A DNA stretch of 64,000 nucleotides from Streptomyces aurantiogriseus. Lineage in GTDB: Bacteria; Actinomycetota; Actinomycetes; Streptomycetales; Streptomycetaceae. The notes beneath the pieces are model-generated. The model was given only the letters and a program-made list of their open reading frames with translations. It ran no database searches and was not told the origin of the DNA. The stretch lies in the NCBI RefSeq assembly GCF_014649375.1, contig NZ_BMSX01000015.1, positions 220,716 through 284,715 on the forward strand. The letters are read 5' to 3'. This document shows, in pieces, positions 15,198 through 24,021 of this stretch (the first letter of the stretch is position 1; each line of letters begins with the position of its first letter). Both the position numbers and the translations under genes were made by a program.

Positions 15198-16351
15198 GGG
15201 GAGGGTTTCTCCAGGGCACGGTGGGACAGAGCGGCGACGGCGGCTGCGAGCAGGGCGGGCAGCAGCAGTGCGGTGGGCAGGGTGGTGACGGCGGCGAGGG
15301 CGCCGATGAGGGCGGGCCCGGCGAGCAGGCCCAGGTAGCCGGTGACGGCGACCGTGGCCACGGCCCTTGGGCCGCCGACTCCGGCGGCGCTGATCAGGCA
15401 GGGAACAGTGATGGACAGGCCGAGCCCGAAGACCGACCAGCCGGCCAGAGCCAACGGGGTGCTGGAGGTGACGACGCCGGTGGTCAGCCCGGCTGCGGCG
15501 AGGATCGCGCCGACCCGTACGACACCGGGGGCGCCGAAGGCTGTGGTGAGCCGGTCGCCGGTTAGTCGGCCGGTGGCCATGGCCGCGCTGTAGAGGGCGA
15601 ACGCGGCGGCGCTCACGGCCGTCGAGGCATGCAGGCTGTGCAGGTGGACGGCGGCCCAGTCGGCTGCTGCTCCCTCTCCCAGAAGAGTCGCAGCGGCCAG
15701 CGCGCCCAGCAGCCACAGCTTCGCCGACGAGAGCGTCGGCCGGGCCTCGTCGGGCCCGGGGTGGGCGGGTGCAGGCGGTTGATCGGTGCCGTTCGGGGAG
15801 CGGGTTGCCGGTGCGGCTGCGAGCGCGGCCCCGGTGAGGACCAGGCCGGTGGTGAGGAAGAGGGTGCTGTGCGCGGTGTGGGCGGTGACGGCGGCCAGGG
15901 CGGCTCCCGCGAGGGCGCCGATGGAGTAGGCGGCGTGGAGGCCGGACATGATGGGCCTGCCGTAGGCATTCTGGCAGCGCACTGCCGCCGAGTTGGCGGC
16001 AACGTCCAGCACACCGTGCGCGATACCGAAGGCCAGGGCTGCCGCGAGCAGCAACGCAAGGCTGTCGCACAGGCCCAGGAAGGCAAGGCATGCGGTAAGG
16101 CCAGCTGCACCGGAGGTGAGCAGGGCAGGAAGGCGTGCTGGCCGGGCGAGACGGCCTCCGGACTGCAGCCCTGCGACCATCCCGAGTGCTGCCGCCAGCA
16201 GCACCAGGGCCAGGTGCGCGGTACTCAGGTGTGCGGCCTGCTGAACGGCCGGCATCCGGGCGCCCCAGACAGCCATCACCACGCCGAGGCCGGCGAAGTA
16301 GCCAGTCAGCAGCCCACGGCTGCGGCGGGCCGTGAGGGGTGCCGTCTTCAT
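15194..16351 (-). CDS. MFS transporter, YbjJ-like
   Basis: A 385-aa membrane protein with about 12 hydrophobic helices. The opening SRGLLTGYFAGLGVVMAVWG with RMPAVQQ, and the HGVLDVAANSAAVRCQN and GLHAAYSIGALAGAALA segments, resemble the YbjJ-like subfamily of the major facilitator superfamily. Substrate unknown. The ATG overlaps the ATP-grasp stop (ATGA) and its own stop overlaps the HAD TTG, so three proteins are translated as a unit. Export of the ATP-grasp product is a reasonable guess. Confidence 0.88.
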   Translation of the reverse strand: MKTAPLTARRSRGLLTGYFAGLGVVMAVWGARMPAVQQAAHLSTAHLALVLLAAALGMVAGLQSGGRLARPARLPALLTSGAAGLTACLAFLGLCDSLALLLAAALAFGIAHGVLDVAANSAAVRCQNAYGRPIMSGLHAAYSIGALAGAALAAVTAHTAHSTLFLTTGLVLTGAALAAAPATRSPNGTDQPPAPAHPGPDEARPTLSSAKLWLLGALAAATLLGEGAAADWAAVHLHSLHASTAVSAAAFALYSAAMATGRLTGDRLTTAFGAPGVVRVGAILAAAGLTTGVVTSSTPLALAGWSVFGLGLSITVPCLISAAGVGGPRAVATVAVTGYLGLLAGPALIGALAAVTTLPTALLLPALLAAAVAALSHRALEKPSP

Positions 16352-17616
16352 ACGACGGAATCCGCTCCGGTGTCCTGGTCGGCCCTGTTGTGGGGCGCCA
16401 CGTCGAGGGTGAGGGCGCCCAGCGCCTCCTGGCCGCGGCGCCGAGCGTCGTCGGCAGAGGCACCCGTGGTGATCAGGAAGCCGATCCGGGCGGAGAACAT
16501 GTCTCCCTCAGGCGGGAGCAGCAGCCGGTCGCCGACGCTGCGCTGGAAGGAGATCCGCTTTAGCCACGGCGGCCGGGGTCCATCGAAGTGGAGGGCTGTG
16601 AGGGTGCCGGAGGTCTCTGGGTAGATCAGGTGAATCGCGGCGGCCGAGCACCGGGTGGGAGTGAGGTCGGGGGCGCGGTCGCAGGCGATGTCGGCTGCGG
16701 CGCGGGGCAGGTCGATGCCGGTGGCGAGGCGCACCAGATGGCCGATCATGTCCCCGGCAATGCGGCCGTTGACCTCGACGAGTCGCGGCCGACCGTCGAC
16801 GAGGCGCATCTCGACGTGGCTGACGCCGTCGGTGATGCCGAGTGCGCCGATCGCGGCTCGCGCCGCCGGGGCGACCACGCCCAAGAGTGGGTCGGACGCG
16901 TCCACCGAGTGGGCGAGTTCCTCGAAGTACGGGGGCGTGCTGACGGTCTTGCGGGTGACCGCGATGACGGTGGTCTCGCCCTGGTAGGTGACGCACTCGA
17001 CCGAGACCTCAGGTCCGTCGAGGTACTCCTCGACCAGCACGCTCGTGCTCTCCGTCCCCAGCACAGCGGCCCCGGCGGCGAACTCGTACGCGGCCGGGAG
17101 CTGTTCGGGGGTGTCGACGCGGATCACGCCGATGCTGGCCGCGTGCGCGGCGGGCTTCAGGACGATCGGGTAGCCGATCCGTTCGGCCGCGGCCTGCGCC
17201 TCCTGGCGGGTGCGCACGCTCAGCGATGCGGCCGACGGGACACCGTGGCGGGCGAACAGGCTCCTCGCGGTGCCCTTGTTACGGCATGCCTGCATCACCT
17301 CGGGCGCCGTGGTGGGCAGGCCGAGCTGGCGTGCCAGGCGGGCGACCGGGACGAGGTACCACTCGGTCCAGGTGAACACGCCGGCCAGGTCATAGCGGTC
17401 GGCGAGGGCTCGCCCTGCGGCGGACAGGGCAGCCTGGTCGGTGGGGTCAGGCACGACCACGCAGTCCCGGATGAACGGCACCTCCCACGAGGGTTCCTCG
17501 CTGGTGATCAGGACGATGTCGTAGGCGGCGGCCACGGACTCAAGGCAGTAGCCGCGATACGCCTCGGCTTCCATGTCGGCTGCGGCCACGGCCAGTACGA
17601 CAGGACGGTCGGACAA
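16348..17616 (-). CDS. ATP-grasp carboxylate-amine ligase-like enzyme
   Basis: 422 aa, TTG start with GAGGAG 8 nt upstream. ATP-grasp features: nucleotide-binding strands YPIVLKPAAHAASIGVIRVD, the hinge SVLVEEYLDGPEVSVECVTY, and the metal-binding block HVEMRLVDGRPRLVEVNGRI containing the E-x-N pair. A C-terminal extension resembles that of L-amino-acid ligases. Such enzymes join a carboxylate to an amine through an acyl phosphate, making dipeptides or similar products. With MFS and HAD neighbours this suggests a small biosynthesis-export cassette; the substrates cannot be read from sequence. Confidence 0.85.
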   Translation of the reverse strand: MSDRPVVLAVAAADMEAEAYRGYCLESVAAAYDIVLITSEEPSWEVPFIRDCVVVPDPTDQAALSAAGRALADRYDLAGVFTWTEWYLVPVARLARQLGLPTTAPEVMQACRNKGTARSLFARHGVPSAASLSVRTRQEAQAAAERIGYPIVLKPAAHAASIGVIRVDTPEQLPAAYEFAAGAAVLGTESTSVLVEEYLDGPEVSVECVTYQGETTVIAVTRKTVSTPPYFEELAHSVDASDPLLGVVAPAARAAIGALGITDGVSHVEMRLVDGRPRLVEVNGRIAGDMIGHLVRLATGIDLPRAAADIACDRAPDLTPTRCSAAAIHLIYPETSGTLTALHFDGPRPPWLKRISFQRSVGDRLLLPPEGDMFSARIGFLITTGASADDARRRGQEALGALTLDVAPHNRADQDTGADSVV

Positions 17617-18016
17617 GAGGGTGCTCCTCGAAGAATCAAGTGGAGGAAGGATTCGGCTGGCCGGTGCTCATGGGCTGCACCGACGGCGGACCTCGATGGC
17701 GCAGGCCCACTCCGGGCGTGCTCGGCGAGCGGCCTTCTCGCGTAGAGCGCGGTGTGGTTGTTGTTGAGGCCCTTCACGCCGTGCGGGTGGGGCCGGCGCA
17801 GGGCCTCGAACAGCGCCTTCATGCCGACCCGTGTCGCGCCGACAGAGAGGCGCTGGACGCGACGAGCAGCTCCAGGGCCCGTTACGCCCAGGGGTGGCTG
17901 GTATCGAAGGCGTGGAACTGCTCGGTGCTCGTCGGCCGGACACCCTGGTGCGGGAGGAGGTCCGGCTTGCCTGACGGTGGACATGAGCGACGAAGGCCTC
18001 TCTCGTACCGGGACGA
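17617..18016. other. 400-bp gap between the ATP-grasp and second MFS genes
   Basis: No confident gene. An open minus-strand frame from ATG 17822 (MKALFEALRRPHPHGVKGLN) runs into the ATP-grasp gene in another frame; it lacks a ribosome binding site, and codon use looks poor after ~45 residues. The gap probably holds the promoter of the ATP-grasp/MFS/HAD unit and perhaps a leader or a decayed gene. Confidence 0.45.
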
Positions 18017-19234
18017 TCAGGCGGGCGCGGCGGGCAGGGTGCGCAGACGGGTGAAGGCGACCGCGAAGCCGAGGGCCTGCAGGACGGCGGCGACGGTGAC
18101 GGCGTGCCCGAGCTGGGCGGGTGGCACGGCCGCCACGAGCAGGCCGGCTGCGGGGAAGGGCAGCAGGAGCAGCAGGACCGTTACCGCGAGGGTGCTGCCG
18201 AACACGTCGGGCGGGATCAGGCGGGAGCGCAGGGTACGAAAGACGACCGTGAGGCTCCCTTCGCCGGCCATCACGACGGCGATCAGCAGGAGGTAGCCGC
18301 GGTAGGTGTCGGCCTGCGCGACAGCGAACGTCGCTCCGGCTGCGACCGCGGCGGCAACGGCGCCGACCGGCCACAGGCCCCAGCGGTCGATCGCGCCGCG
18401 GGATGCGGTGATGGCGAGCAGGGAGGCGACGGCTGCGGCCGACCAGATGAGTCCGGCATCCGCGCTGGAGTGGTCCAGCTCGGTGACGACGACGACCGGG
18501 ACGGCGGCCTGCAGGAGAGCCATGGCTCCGTTGGAGACAACCAGGCCGCCCACCAGCCAGGCGAGGGCCGGCAGCGAGCGCAGCGTCGCCCAGCCCGCCC
18601 GTAGCCCCCGCTTGGCAGTAGCCACGTCGAGCGGCTCGGTCCGCACGCGGGGGCCGAGTGCGGCGGCGAGGAGGGAGAGGCTCGCGAGTGCTCCGAGCAT
18701 GACGGCCGGTCCGCCGTTCTCCAGCAGCAGGCCGGAGACCGCAGGCCCGGCCAGCATGGCGGTCTGGTCGATCCCCAGCAGGACGGACTGCACCCGGTGA
18801 GCCCGGGTGCCTGCCTTCCGGCTCGCCTCACTGCCGGCAGTTTCAGCCGCCACGAAACTGAACTCGGTGAGCACACCGGTCGAGGCGGCGAGCAGCATCA
18901 CCGTGACCGTCGCGGCCGGCGTTCGGGCTTCGAGGGCCGTGAGAACGACGGTGGCGGCGAGTACGGCCAGGGCCCGTGCGAGGCAGGCGGCACGGAAGAT
19001 GCGGGCCGTGCCGTAGCGGTCGACGAGGGTGCCGGCCACGGTGAACGCCCCGATCCTCGGGATCCACTCCAGCGCGAAGGCCAGCCCGGTCAGGGCCGCC
19101 GAGCCAGTGATGGCCAGGACGAGCAGGGGGATGCCGTAGGTGGTCATCGCGAACGCGGCGGCATCCGCCCCGCGCGGCAGATAGATCCTGCGCTTCAGGC
19201 CGGCGGTGGAACAGGCCACCGTGCCCGGCGTCAC
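18017..19234 (-). CDS. MFS transporter
   Basis: 405 aa from the GTG at 19234, which overlaps the previous stop (GTGA); a longer start at 19288 would overlap the regulator gene. Hydrophobic helices run the whole length, with the cytoplasmic-loop type motif AGTLVDRYGTARIFRAACLA after helix 2 and a second-half counterpart around SRGAIDRWGLWPV. The overall look is that of the enterobactin-exporter/multidrug MFS group. Coupled translation with two regulators upstream suggests these control it. Confidence 0.85.
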   Translation of the reverse strand: MTPGTVACSTAGLKRRIYLPRGADAAAFAMTTYGIPLLVLAITGSAALTGLAFALEWIPRIGAFTVAGTLVDRYGTARIFRAACLARALAVLAATVVLTALEARTPAATVTVMLLAASTGVLTEFSFVAAETAGSEASRKAGTRAHRVQSVLLGIDQTAMLAGPAVSGLLLENGGPAVMLGALASLSLLAAALGPRVRTEPLDVATAKRGLRAGWATLRSLPALAWLVGGLVVSNGAMALLQAAVPVVVVTELDHSSADAGLIWSAAAVASLLAITASRGAIDRWGLWPVGAVAAAVAAGATFAVAQADTYRGYLLLIAVVMAGEGSLTVVFRTLRSRLIPPDVFGSTLAVTVLLLLLPFPAAGLLVAAVPPAQLGHAVTVAAVLQALGFAVAFTRLRTLPAAPA

Positions 19235-19716
19235 GCGGCGACGCCGTCGGCGCTGTGGATCTGCGGGGACTGGTGTGTGTGGATCCACTCGGCCAGCAGC
19301 CGGTGGACGCGGCTGAGTTCGGCGTCGGCCTCGTCGTCCCTGGGGCGAGGATCCGCCGCGGCCAACTGGCCCAGCAGGGCGAAGGTGTGGCGGATCCGTC
19401 CTGCGAAGTCGCTGATCGGTGCCGGGTAGTTGTTGCGTCGGGCCCAGCGGGCGGTCGCGTCATAGACGTCGGCGAGGTCCTGTCCGGCTGGGGTGAGGCC
19501 CAGACCGGAGCCCGGGCGGTCGAGGAGTCCGAGTGCGTCTGCCTGCTTGGTGGCCTTCCGGATCTGGTCTGTGGTGAGGTCCGTGAGGGTGCATGCCAGT
19601 GCGCGGAGTGGGATGGCCCCGTGGTCGTCGATCTCGCTGATCAGGCGAATCAGGCTGGCGGAGGACAGCGCCGTGCACGCGGCCTGGAGCTGCTGGGGAG
19701 AGGGGACGAGCATCAT
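19231..19716 (-). CDS. winged-helix regulator-like protein, 161 aa
   Basis: The ATG at 19716 overlaps the preceding TGA (ATGA). A helix-turn-helix pattern is seen in IPLRALACTLTDLTTDQIRK with a following recognition-helix and wing-like ADALGLLDRPGSGLGLTPAG segment, then a helical C-terminus (ISDFAGRIRHTFALLGQLAA). This suits a MarR/PadR-like winged helix. It sits between an HxlR regulator and an MFS gene, with overlaps on both sides, so it probably acts with the HxlR protein on this operon. Confidence 0.65.
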   Translation of the reverse strand: MMLVPSPQQLQAACTALSSASLIRLISEIDDHGAIPLRALACTLTDLTTDQIRKATKQADALGLLDRPGSGLGLTPAGQDLADVYDATARWARRNNYPAPISDFAGRIRHTFALLGQLAAADPRPRDDEADAELSRVHRLLAEWIHTHQSPQIHSADGVAA

Positions 19717-20573
19717 CGGCGAACTCCTCCGGCCAGCAGCGCGGGTGTGGGGCGGGCCGGTGTGGCGTGGGAGAACAGGTCGCCGTTCCGCCAGGCTGGG
19801 TAACGGGCGGGCTGGGTCCGTACAGCCGGTGCCGGCAGGGCGGAGGGGGCCGGAAGCCGGGACTCGTGGCTGACCCACGTCCGAGGAGCGGTCGTGGCAT
19901 TGGGGTCCGGCCGGCCCCAGAGCGGGTGCCTCGCAGCGTGGTCCACCGGTCGTCCGGCGGCCCACATAGACAGCGCGCCGAAGACGTGGCCGAGTCCGTC
20001 GCCGCCCGGCGAGAGGCGGTAGGGCTGGCCCCTGCCCACCGTCACAACCAGGCCGTCGTTGATGAGCTGACGCAGCGGCGGGTAAATGTTGGTCCAGTAG
20101 CTGCCGGGGATGACCATGCGGGCCAGAGTCCGGGCGCTCGCCTCCTGGCGCGCCTTCAGCACCCACAAGATCGCCGGAGACTGCCTGCGGGTGAGGAGGG
20201 TGAGGCTGTCCTCGACCTGCTCGATCGCGGACAGCGGCTGCTCCGGTTTCTCCAAGTGCTCCTCGGCCCAGGCCGCGATCAACGGCAGCACCGGAAGGAG
20301 CTGTCGGCCGCGCTGGGTGAGGCCATAGAAGACATGGCGAGCGGACTGCTCGGTGCGCTGGGCGAGGCCGGCGTCGCAGAGCGAGCGGATCTTGGGGTGT
20401 AGCTGGCCGTTCTGGAGAAACGGCAGCTTGTTCGCTATCTCCGTGTAGCGCTGCGGGGGCTCGTTCAGCGCCAGCAGGATCCGCACGTTCCAGCGCGGGG
20501 TGATCATGTGGAGGGCTTCGGTGACCCGGGCGATGTCGGCATCCGCGGCGGGTGGCAGACCGGTCGTGGCCAA
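19713..20573 (-). CDS. tandem HxlR-family winged-helix regulator
   Basis: 286 aa, TTG start with AGGAG upstream. The first HxlR domain is plain: ITPRWNVRILLALNEPPQRY, then LPFLQNGQLHPKIRSLCDAGLAQ with a typical wing (VFYGLTQRGRQLLPVL). A second, weaker winged-helix repeat follows (AILWVLKARQEASARTLARM; LRQLINDGLVVTVGRG), and the tail is Pro/Ala-rich. HxlR proteins usually have one domain and bind DNA as dimers; this tandem form may act as a monomer with pseudo-twofold symmetry. Confidence 0.8.
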   Translation of the reverse strand: MATTGLPPAADADIARVTEALHMITPRWNVRILLALNEPPQRYTEIANKLPFLQNGQLHPKIRSLCDAGLAQRTEQSARHVFYGLTQRGRQLLPVLPLIAAWAEEHLEKPEQPLSAIEQVEDSLTLLTRRQSPAILWVLKARQEASARTLARMVIPGSYWTNIYPPLRQLINDGLVVTVGRGQPYRLSPGGDGLGHVFGALSMWAAGRPVDHAARHPLWGRPDPNATTAPRTWVSHESRLPAPSALPAPAVRTQPARYPAWRNGDLFSHATPARPTPALLAGGVRR

Positions 20574-20613
20574 GGGGGAACTCCTGGTGCGAAAAGGGCG
20601 GGGCCCGATCGGC

Positions 20614-21027
20614 TCAGCGGCTCGGGGCGGCGCTCATGGTCGGTACGGGTGGAGCGGGAACGGCGGCAGGCGCGGACGTGGTGGGCGGCTGCGGTGCTGG
20701 GGTGCGGCCGAGGCTCTGCAGAACCGCCTGGGTGGTGGCGGCCTGGGTGTCGCGGACGGCGACGGCTTCGGCGAGGCGGCGGGCGCAGTCGAGGATGTGC
20801 GATACCTCGTGGGTGCCGATCTGCCGCTCGGGGTGGACGAGTTGCTGGAGCCGCTGGCGGTGGACGGTGATGCTCTGCTCGGCGAAGGCGAGCTGGTCGT
20901 GGCTGCCAAGGAGGGCGGCGAGCATGCCGGGCGGATGGTCCTTGGCGTGGGCGTCGAGGTCGTTCAGCGAAGCGCCGTACAACTCCTCGATCCGTGCGGC
21001 GATCTCAGCGGACGTGGGGTGGGGCAA
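20614..21027 (-). CDS. small helical hypothetical protein, 137 aa
   Basis: I prefer the TTG at 21027, which avoids overlapping the upstream gene; a GTG at 21072 would overlap it by 32 bp. The sequence SAEIAARIEELYGASLNDLD and LAFAEQSITVHRQRLQQLVH is strongly helical, possibly coiled-coil, ending in a Pro/Ala tail. The same type (helical body, Pro/Ala tail) recurs in the next two genes and in plus-strand genes from 36 to 53 kb. Function unknown. Confidence 0.55.
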   Translation of the reverse strand: MPHPTSAEIAARIEELYGASLNDLDAHAKDHPPGMLAALLGSHDQLAFAEQSITVHRQRLQQLVHPERQIGTHEVSHILDCARRLAEAVAVRDTQAATTQAVLQSLGRTPAPQPPTTSAPAAVPAPPVPTMSAAPSR

Positions 21028-21040
21028 TCGGCGAGGGCTT

Positions 21041-21490
21041 TCACGGTCGGCGGGCCTGGGCCGCCCCGGCACGCTGGGGTGCCGGGGCGGTGGTGGCAGG
21101 GGGCAGGGTGGTCGTGATCGTCTGCTGGGTCATGCGGACTGGGCGGGCGTGCCGTCCTGGCGGAGGCATGCTGCGCAGCAGGTCGCCAAGGGCTGCGCGG
21201 TAGCCGTCGCGGGCGTGGAGCGCCGCCTCCAGCCACTGCGTGTCCATCCGCAGATCGTCCGCGGACAACTCGTCCATGTCGCGCTCGGGCGCCATCGCCT
21301 CGTGCACGCGATCGCGGATCCGGGCGACCTGTTCCTCGGCCAGGGCCAGAAACGAGCGCAGTTCGAGCGCCCGGGTCAGCGCCGCGGAGGCGTCCGGGCT
21401 CACGGCCGTCGCGTACAGTTTGGCGACCGGGGCGCCGAAGACCTCCCGAAGCCGGGCGTCCTGGGTGCAGGGCTTGTCGCGAACGCTCAC
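21041..21490 (-). CDS. small helical hypothetical protein, 149 aa
   Basis: The GTG at 21490 overlaps the previous stop (GTGA). Two long amphipathic helices (ALELRSFLALAEEQVARIRD; DLRMDTQWLEAALHARDGYR) are followed by a Thr/Pro/Ala tail. No family recognised. Arrangement and coupling suggest it works with the neighbouring helical proteins. Confidence 0.6.
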   Translation of the reverse strand: MSVRDKPCTQDARLREVFGAPVAKLYATAVSPDASAALTRALELRSFLALAEEQVARIRDRVHEAMAPERDMDELSADDLRMDTQWLEAALHARDGYRAALGDLLRSMPPPGRHARPVRMTQQTITTTLPPATTAPAPQRAGAAQARRP

Positions 21491-21939
21491 CGCAAGGCTC
21501 CTCGGCCTGTTGCGGGCGCCGTCGCGGGTCGCGCCGGCGCGTTGGTGTGCACGGCCGGGCCTCGGCGGGCCCCGCGGCCCAGACGCTCGGCAGCGGGGTC
21601 CTTCTTGCCGGGAGCGTTGGGGTCGAGGAGCCAGCGCACGACCATGGCCCGTCCGTCACGCGCGGTCACGGCCGCGTTGACGCGGTGGGCGAGGCTCATC
21701 GTCGGGTCGTCGACCTCGCTGGGCTGTGCCTCCAGTGCGGCGAGGAGGTCGTCCTCTGCGCGCTGGAGCGCCGCCTGGGACTCGGTGAGCAGCCCGTGCC
21801 ACTTGACGATGTCGGTGGCTTCGGGGTTCGCGTCCGGCGCTGCGGCGACCGCGGCGGTCAATTCGTCCATGCTCATCTCGAAGCGGCGCTCGATCTGTTC
21901 GGTGAGCACGCCCACGACATCCTCTATGCCGTCGGACAC
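21487..21939 (-). CDS. small helical hypothetical protein, 150 aa
   Basis: GTG start with AAGGAG upstream. The helical body (GIEDVVGVLTEQIERRFEMS; HGLLTESQAALQRAEDDLLA) is followed by DPTMSLAHRVNAAVTARDGR and a basic, Pro-rich tail. First of three consecutive helical genes with coupled or close spacing. Unrecognised family. Confidence 0.6.
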   Translation of the reverse strand: MSDGIEDVVGVLTEQIERRFEMSMDELTAAVAAAPDANPEATDIVKWHGLLTESQAALQRAEDDLLAALEAQPSEVDDPTMSLAHRVNAAVTARDGRAMVVRWLLDPNAPGKKDPAAERLGRGARRGPAVHTNAPARPATAPATGRGALR

Positions 21940-22047
21940 AGAGAACTCCTTCCAAAAGGCACGGGAAATGCTCGTCTTCCATGGAGACGAGCAACGAGAA
22001 GGGGACGGAGCAACTCGTCTACTTCGGAGCGGAGTTGAAGGCTTTTC

Positions 22048-22401
22048 TTAGTCGAGGCACATACGGACGTCGCGGTAGACATAGGTGCCGGAAACCCAGC
22101 CCTTCACACCGGTGGTCCGGTCCGTGATGTAGTGCCAGTTCCCGCTGGTCTTGTGGACAGTGAACTTGTGGCCGCGGTAGAGGATGCCGAGGCTGGTGGA
22201 CTTCACCGACGCCTTGGAGCGGATGGTCACAGCCTTCGTGTGGACCGTGTAGGGGAGCGGCGGACTGGTCCGGCAACTGCTGGCGCTGGAGACGGTCGCT
22301 GCGGTGGCGACGGTTGTCGCGCTGGCGATGGGGACGGACAGCCACGGCAGAGCGATTGCTCCAAGCATCGCGGCGGATATCGCTATTCGGGCGGAGCGCA
22401 T
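22048..22401 (-). CDS. secreted bacterial SH3-domain protein, 117 aa
   Basis: ATG at 22401 with GGAGGT 7 nt upstream. A signal peptide (IAISAAMLGAIALPWLSVPI, cleavage after ASA) is followed by an SH3b-like domain: VTIRSKASVKSTSLGILYRG, HKFTVHKTSGNWHYITDRTT, and GWVSGTYV. Such domains bind peptidoglycan or protein partners outside the cell. Two Cys could form a disulphide. It lies alone between terminator-like repeats, suggesting independent expression. Confidence 0.8.
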   Translation of the reverse strand: MRSARIAISAAMLGAIALPWLSVPIASATTVATAATVSSASSCRTSPPLPYTVHTKAVTIRSKASVKSTSLGILYRGHKFTVHKTSGNWHYITDRTTGVKGWVSGTYVYRDVRMCLD

Positions 22402-22490
22402 GCGGAAGTAACCTCCGTACGGGGAAGTGGGAATGCTGAGAGATGCGGAAGGGGGCTTTCGCCCCGTCGGCTGTACAAGAGTCCATGGAT

Positions 22491-22525
22491 TCGCCGGTTT
22501 GGCTAACCGGCGATCGTCGGCTATG
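22491..22525. repeat. 35-bp repeat copy A (inverted relative to 45871-45905)
   Basis: This 35-bp stretch is the exact reverse complement of 45871-45905, and partial similarity continues (CTATGTT, then a CGGCC block). Inside is a palindrome of 10-11-bp arms around a 5-nt loop (AACCGGCGA with TCGCCGGTT). It lies between minus-strand genes ending at 22553 and starting at 22401, so it may serve as a terminator as well as a protein or recombination site. Confidence 0.8.
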
Positions 22526-22552
22526 TTGCGGCCCGCTGAGCGGATTTGACGT

Positions 22553-23275
22553 TCAGCGGTTTCGCCCTGACGGGCGCTTCGCAGGAGTTGCCGGCACGGT
22601 GCCCGAGATCCGGGTGGACCGGGCCGCGAGCCGGACGGGCGGCAAAGGCGCGGCCTCTCCAATGAGGCGGTCGTCGCACCACTGGACGGCTTCGTCGACG
22701 GTGGCGAAGCCGCCCTCGCGCAGGGTGTGGGTCCACGCGTCGCCGTCCACTTCTTCGTGCAGCACACGGAAAGGCGCGGGGCTGCGCTCGCCGAGGGCGC
22801 GCAGGACCACGACGGTGGTCAAGTCGTCGGGGTCGTCCCGGGTGTAGCTGTGCAGGAGGGCGAAGTGGTCCCCGTCGTCCATGAGGCGCTGCTCCAACGC
22901 GCGGGTCGTCTCGTCCGCGGGCGCGGTTGCCGCGTCCGGGAGAAGGCCGATGGCGTCTCGCGGGCAGCCGCGGTGGATGAGCCAGGACTGGGCCATCGCG
23001 GGCAGGGGCAGTTCGGCGTGCTCGAAGCGGAACGTCCCTCGCTCCAAGTCCCGCTGGAGGTGCAGGGCGACGATCTGCGGTTCGCCGGGGATCCCCCAGG
23101 TCACGGCGCCATTGTGGAGGACGTAGAAACTGTGCGCCCCGTCGGGGGAGTGGTACTCGGCGAGTGCGGTGAGCATGTCCTGCTCGACCTCGATCGCATG
23201 CCAGAACTTCTCCTCGATCCGCTCGTCGGCGGCCTCGAAGTCGTCCAGGCGAAAGTCCAGTTCAGGTGGGGGCAT
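22553..23275 (-). CDS. hypothetical protein, 240 aa
   Basis: No recognised family. The acidic N-terminus (ELDFRLDDFEAADERIEEKF) is followed by mixed alpha/beta sequence (SFYVLHNGAVTWGIPGEPQI; HFALLHSYTRDDPDDLTTVV) and a Pro/Arg tail. It lies 26 bp after the previous minus-strand gene. Both strands at its stop are flanked by the 35-bp repeat. Confidence 0.6.
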   Translation of the reverse strand: MPPPELDFRLDDFEAADERIEEKFWHAIEVEQDMLTALAEYHSPDGAHSFYVLHNGAVTWGIPGEPQIVALHLQRDLERGTFRFEHAELPLPAMAQSWLIHRGCPRDAIGLLPDAATAPADETTRALEQRLMDDGDHFALLHSYTRDDPDDLTTVVVLRALGERSPAPFRVLHEEVDGDAWTHTLREGGFATVDEAVQWCDDRLIGEAAPLPPVRLAARSTRISGTVPATPAKRPSGRNR

Positions 23276-23301
23276 AGGGCCCTTCGGTAAGTGGGCGGGG
23301 G

Positions 23302-24003
23302 TCAGCGGCGGGGCCTGGCCGTGGTCGGCCAGGCCCCGGGCCGACCACGGGCCGGGGCGGCGGTTGCGCTCGGCCGGTGGCTGCCGGCCAGTGCGGTGCG
23401 GCCCGCGTCGGTCGACGCGACGGGCTGCCCGGCGTGGACCGGATGGCTGGTGTCCCGGGAGACCAACCCGCAGGATTCGAGCCGTTGCAGGTGGACGTAC
23501 GGGATCCGGGTGCCGGAGGCGGTGGCCACGGACATCCGACCGGTCAGGAGATGCTCGTGCAGCTTGGCGCCGCCAGCGATGGCCAGGAGCGCCGCCTGGT
23601 CAGCCACAAGGAGGGCCCGACAGCCGTCCGGCTGTGTAGCACTGCGGGTGGCGGTCTCGATCGGCTCCAGGGCGGCGATCACGCGGGCCGCGGCGGTGTC
23701 GCGTTCCCCGGCTGCCTCGGCCAGCTGGGCCACCGTCCGACCGATCCGCGCGAACAGGGCGGCATCCACGGGGAATTCGCTGCTGCTGAGTCGGTGCAGG
23801 AGGGTTCGGTGGAAGGTCACGCTGGTCTCGGCCTTGGCCAGCTCGCGGTGCAGGTCCACCAGGCGTGCGTGCGGCTCGTCGAGGACGCCACGGTCGCGGT
23901 GGGCCCAGAGGGTGTCGACGTCGTGGCCGGTCGCGGACTCGACTCGGTGGTCGAGTGGGGAGACCGCGCGCCGGGCTGTTCCCGGCGCGGGATCAGGAGG
24001 CAT
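23302..24003 (-). CDS. winged-helix-like accessory protein, 233 aa
   Basis: A helical N-terminal half (LVDLHRELAKAETSVTFHRT; VAQLAEAAGERDTAAARVIA) precedes a MarR-like winged-helix region: QAALLAIAGGAKLHEHLLTG, IPYVHLQRLESCGLVSRDTS, then the wing PVASTDAGRTALAG. The plus-strand protein at 56462-57322 has the same layout, so the two are probably distant paralogs. A hairpin (23311-23336) overlaps its 3' end. Confidence 0.6.
   Translation of the reverse strand: MPPDPAPGTARRAVSPLDHRVESATGHDVDTLWAHRDRGVLDEPHARLVDLHRELAKAETSVTFHRTLLHRLSSSEFPVDAALFARIGRTVAQLAEAAGERDTAAARVIAALEPIETATRSATQPDGCRALLVADQAALLAIAGGAKLHEHLLTGRMSVATASGTRIPYVHLQRLESCGLVSRDTSHPVHAGQPVASTDAGRTALAGSHRPSATAAPARGRPGAWPTTARPRR
23311..23336. 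terminator. hairpin at the 3' end of the winged-helix-like gene
   Basis: GGGCCTGGCC (23311-23320) pairs perfectly with 23327-23336 across a 6-nt loop, inside the last codons of the minus-strand gene. It could attenuate transcription into the next gene or simply be codon-driven GC symmetry. Confidence 0.4.
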
Positions 24004-24021
24004 AGGCGAGTTCTCCTGGTG

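Noticed and set aside
17508..17822. Possible leader or precursor peptide (MKALFEALRRPHPHGVKGLN) upstream of the ATP-grasp gene
   Set aside because: There is no ribosome binding site, the frame runs into the ATP-grasp gene in another frame, and codon quality is poor past ~45 residues. Kept only as a remark in the gap entry.
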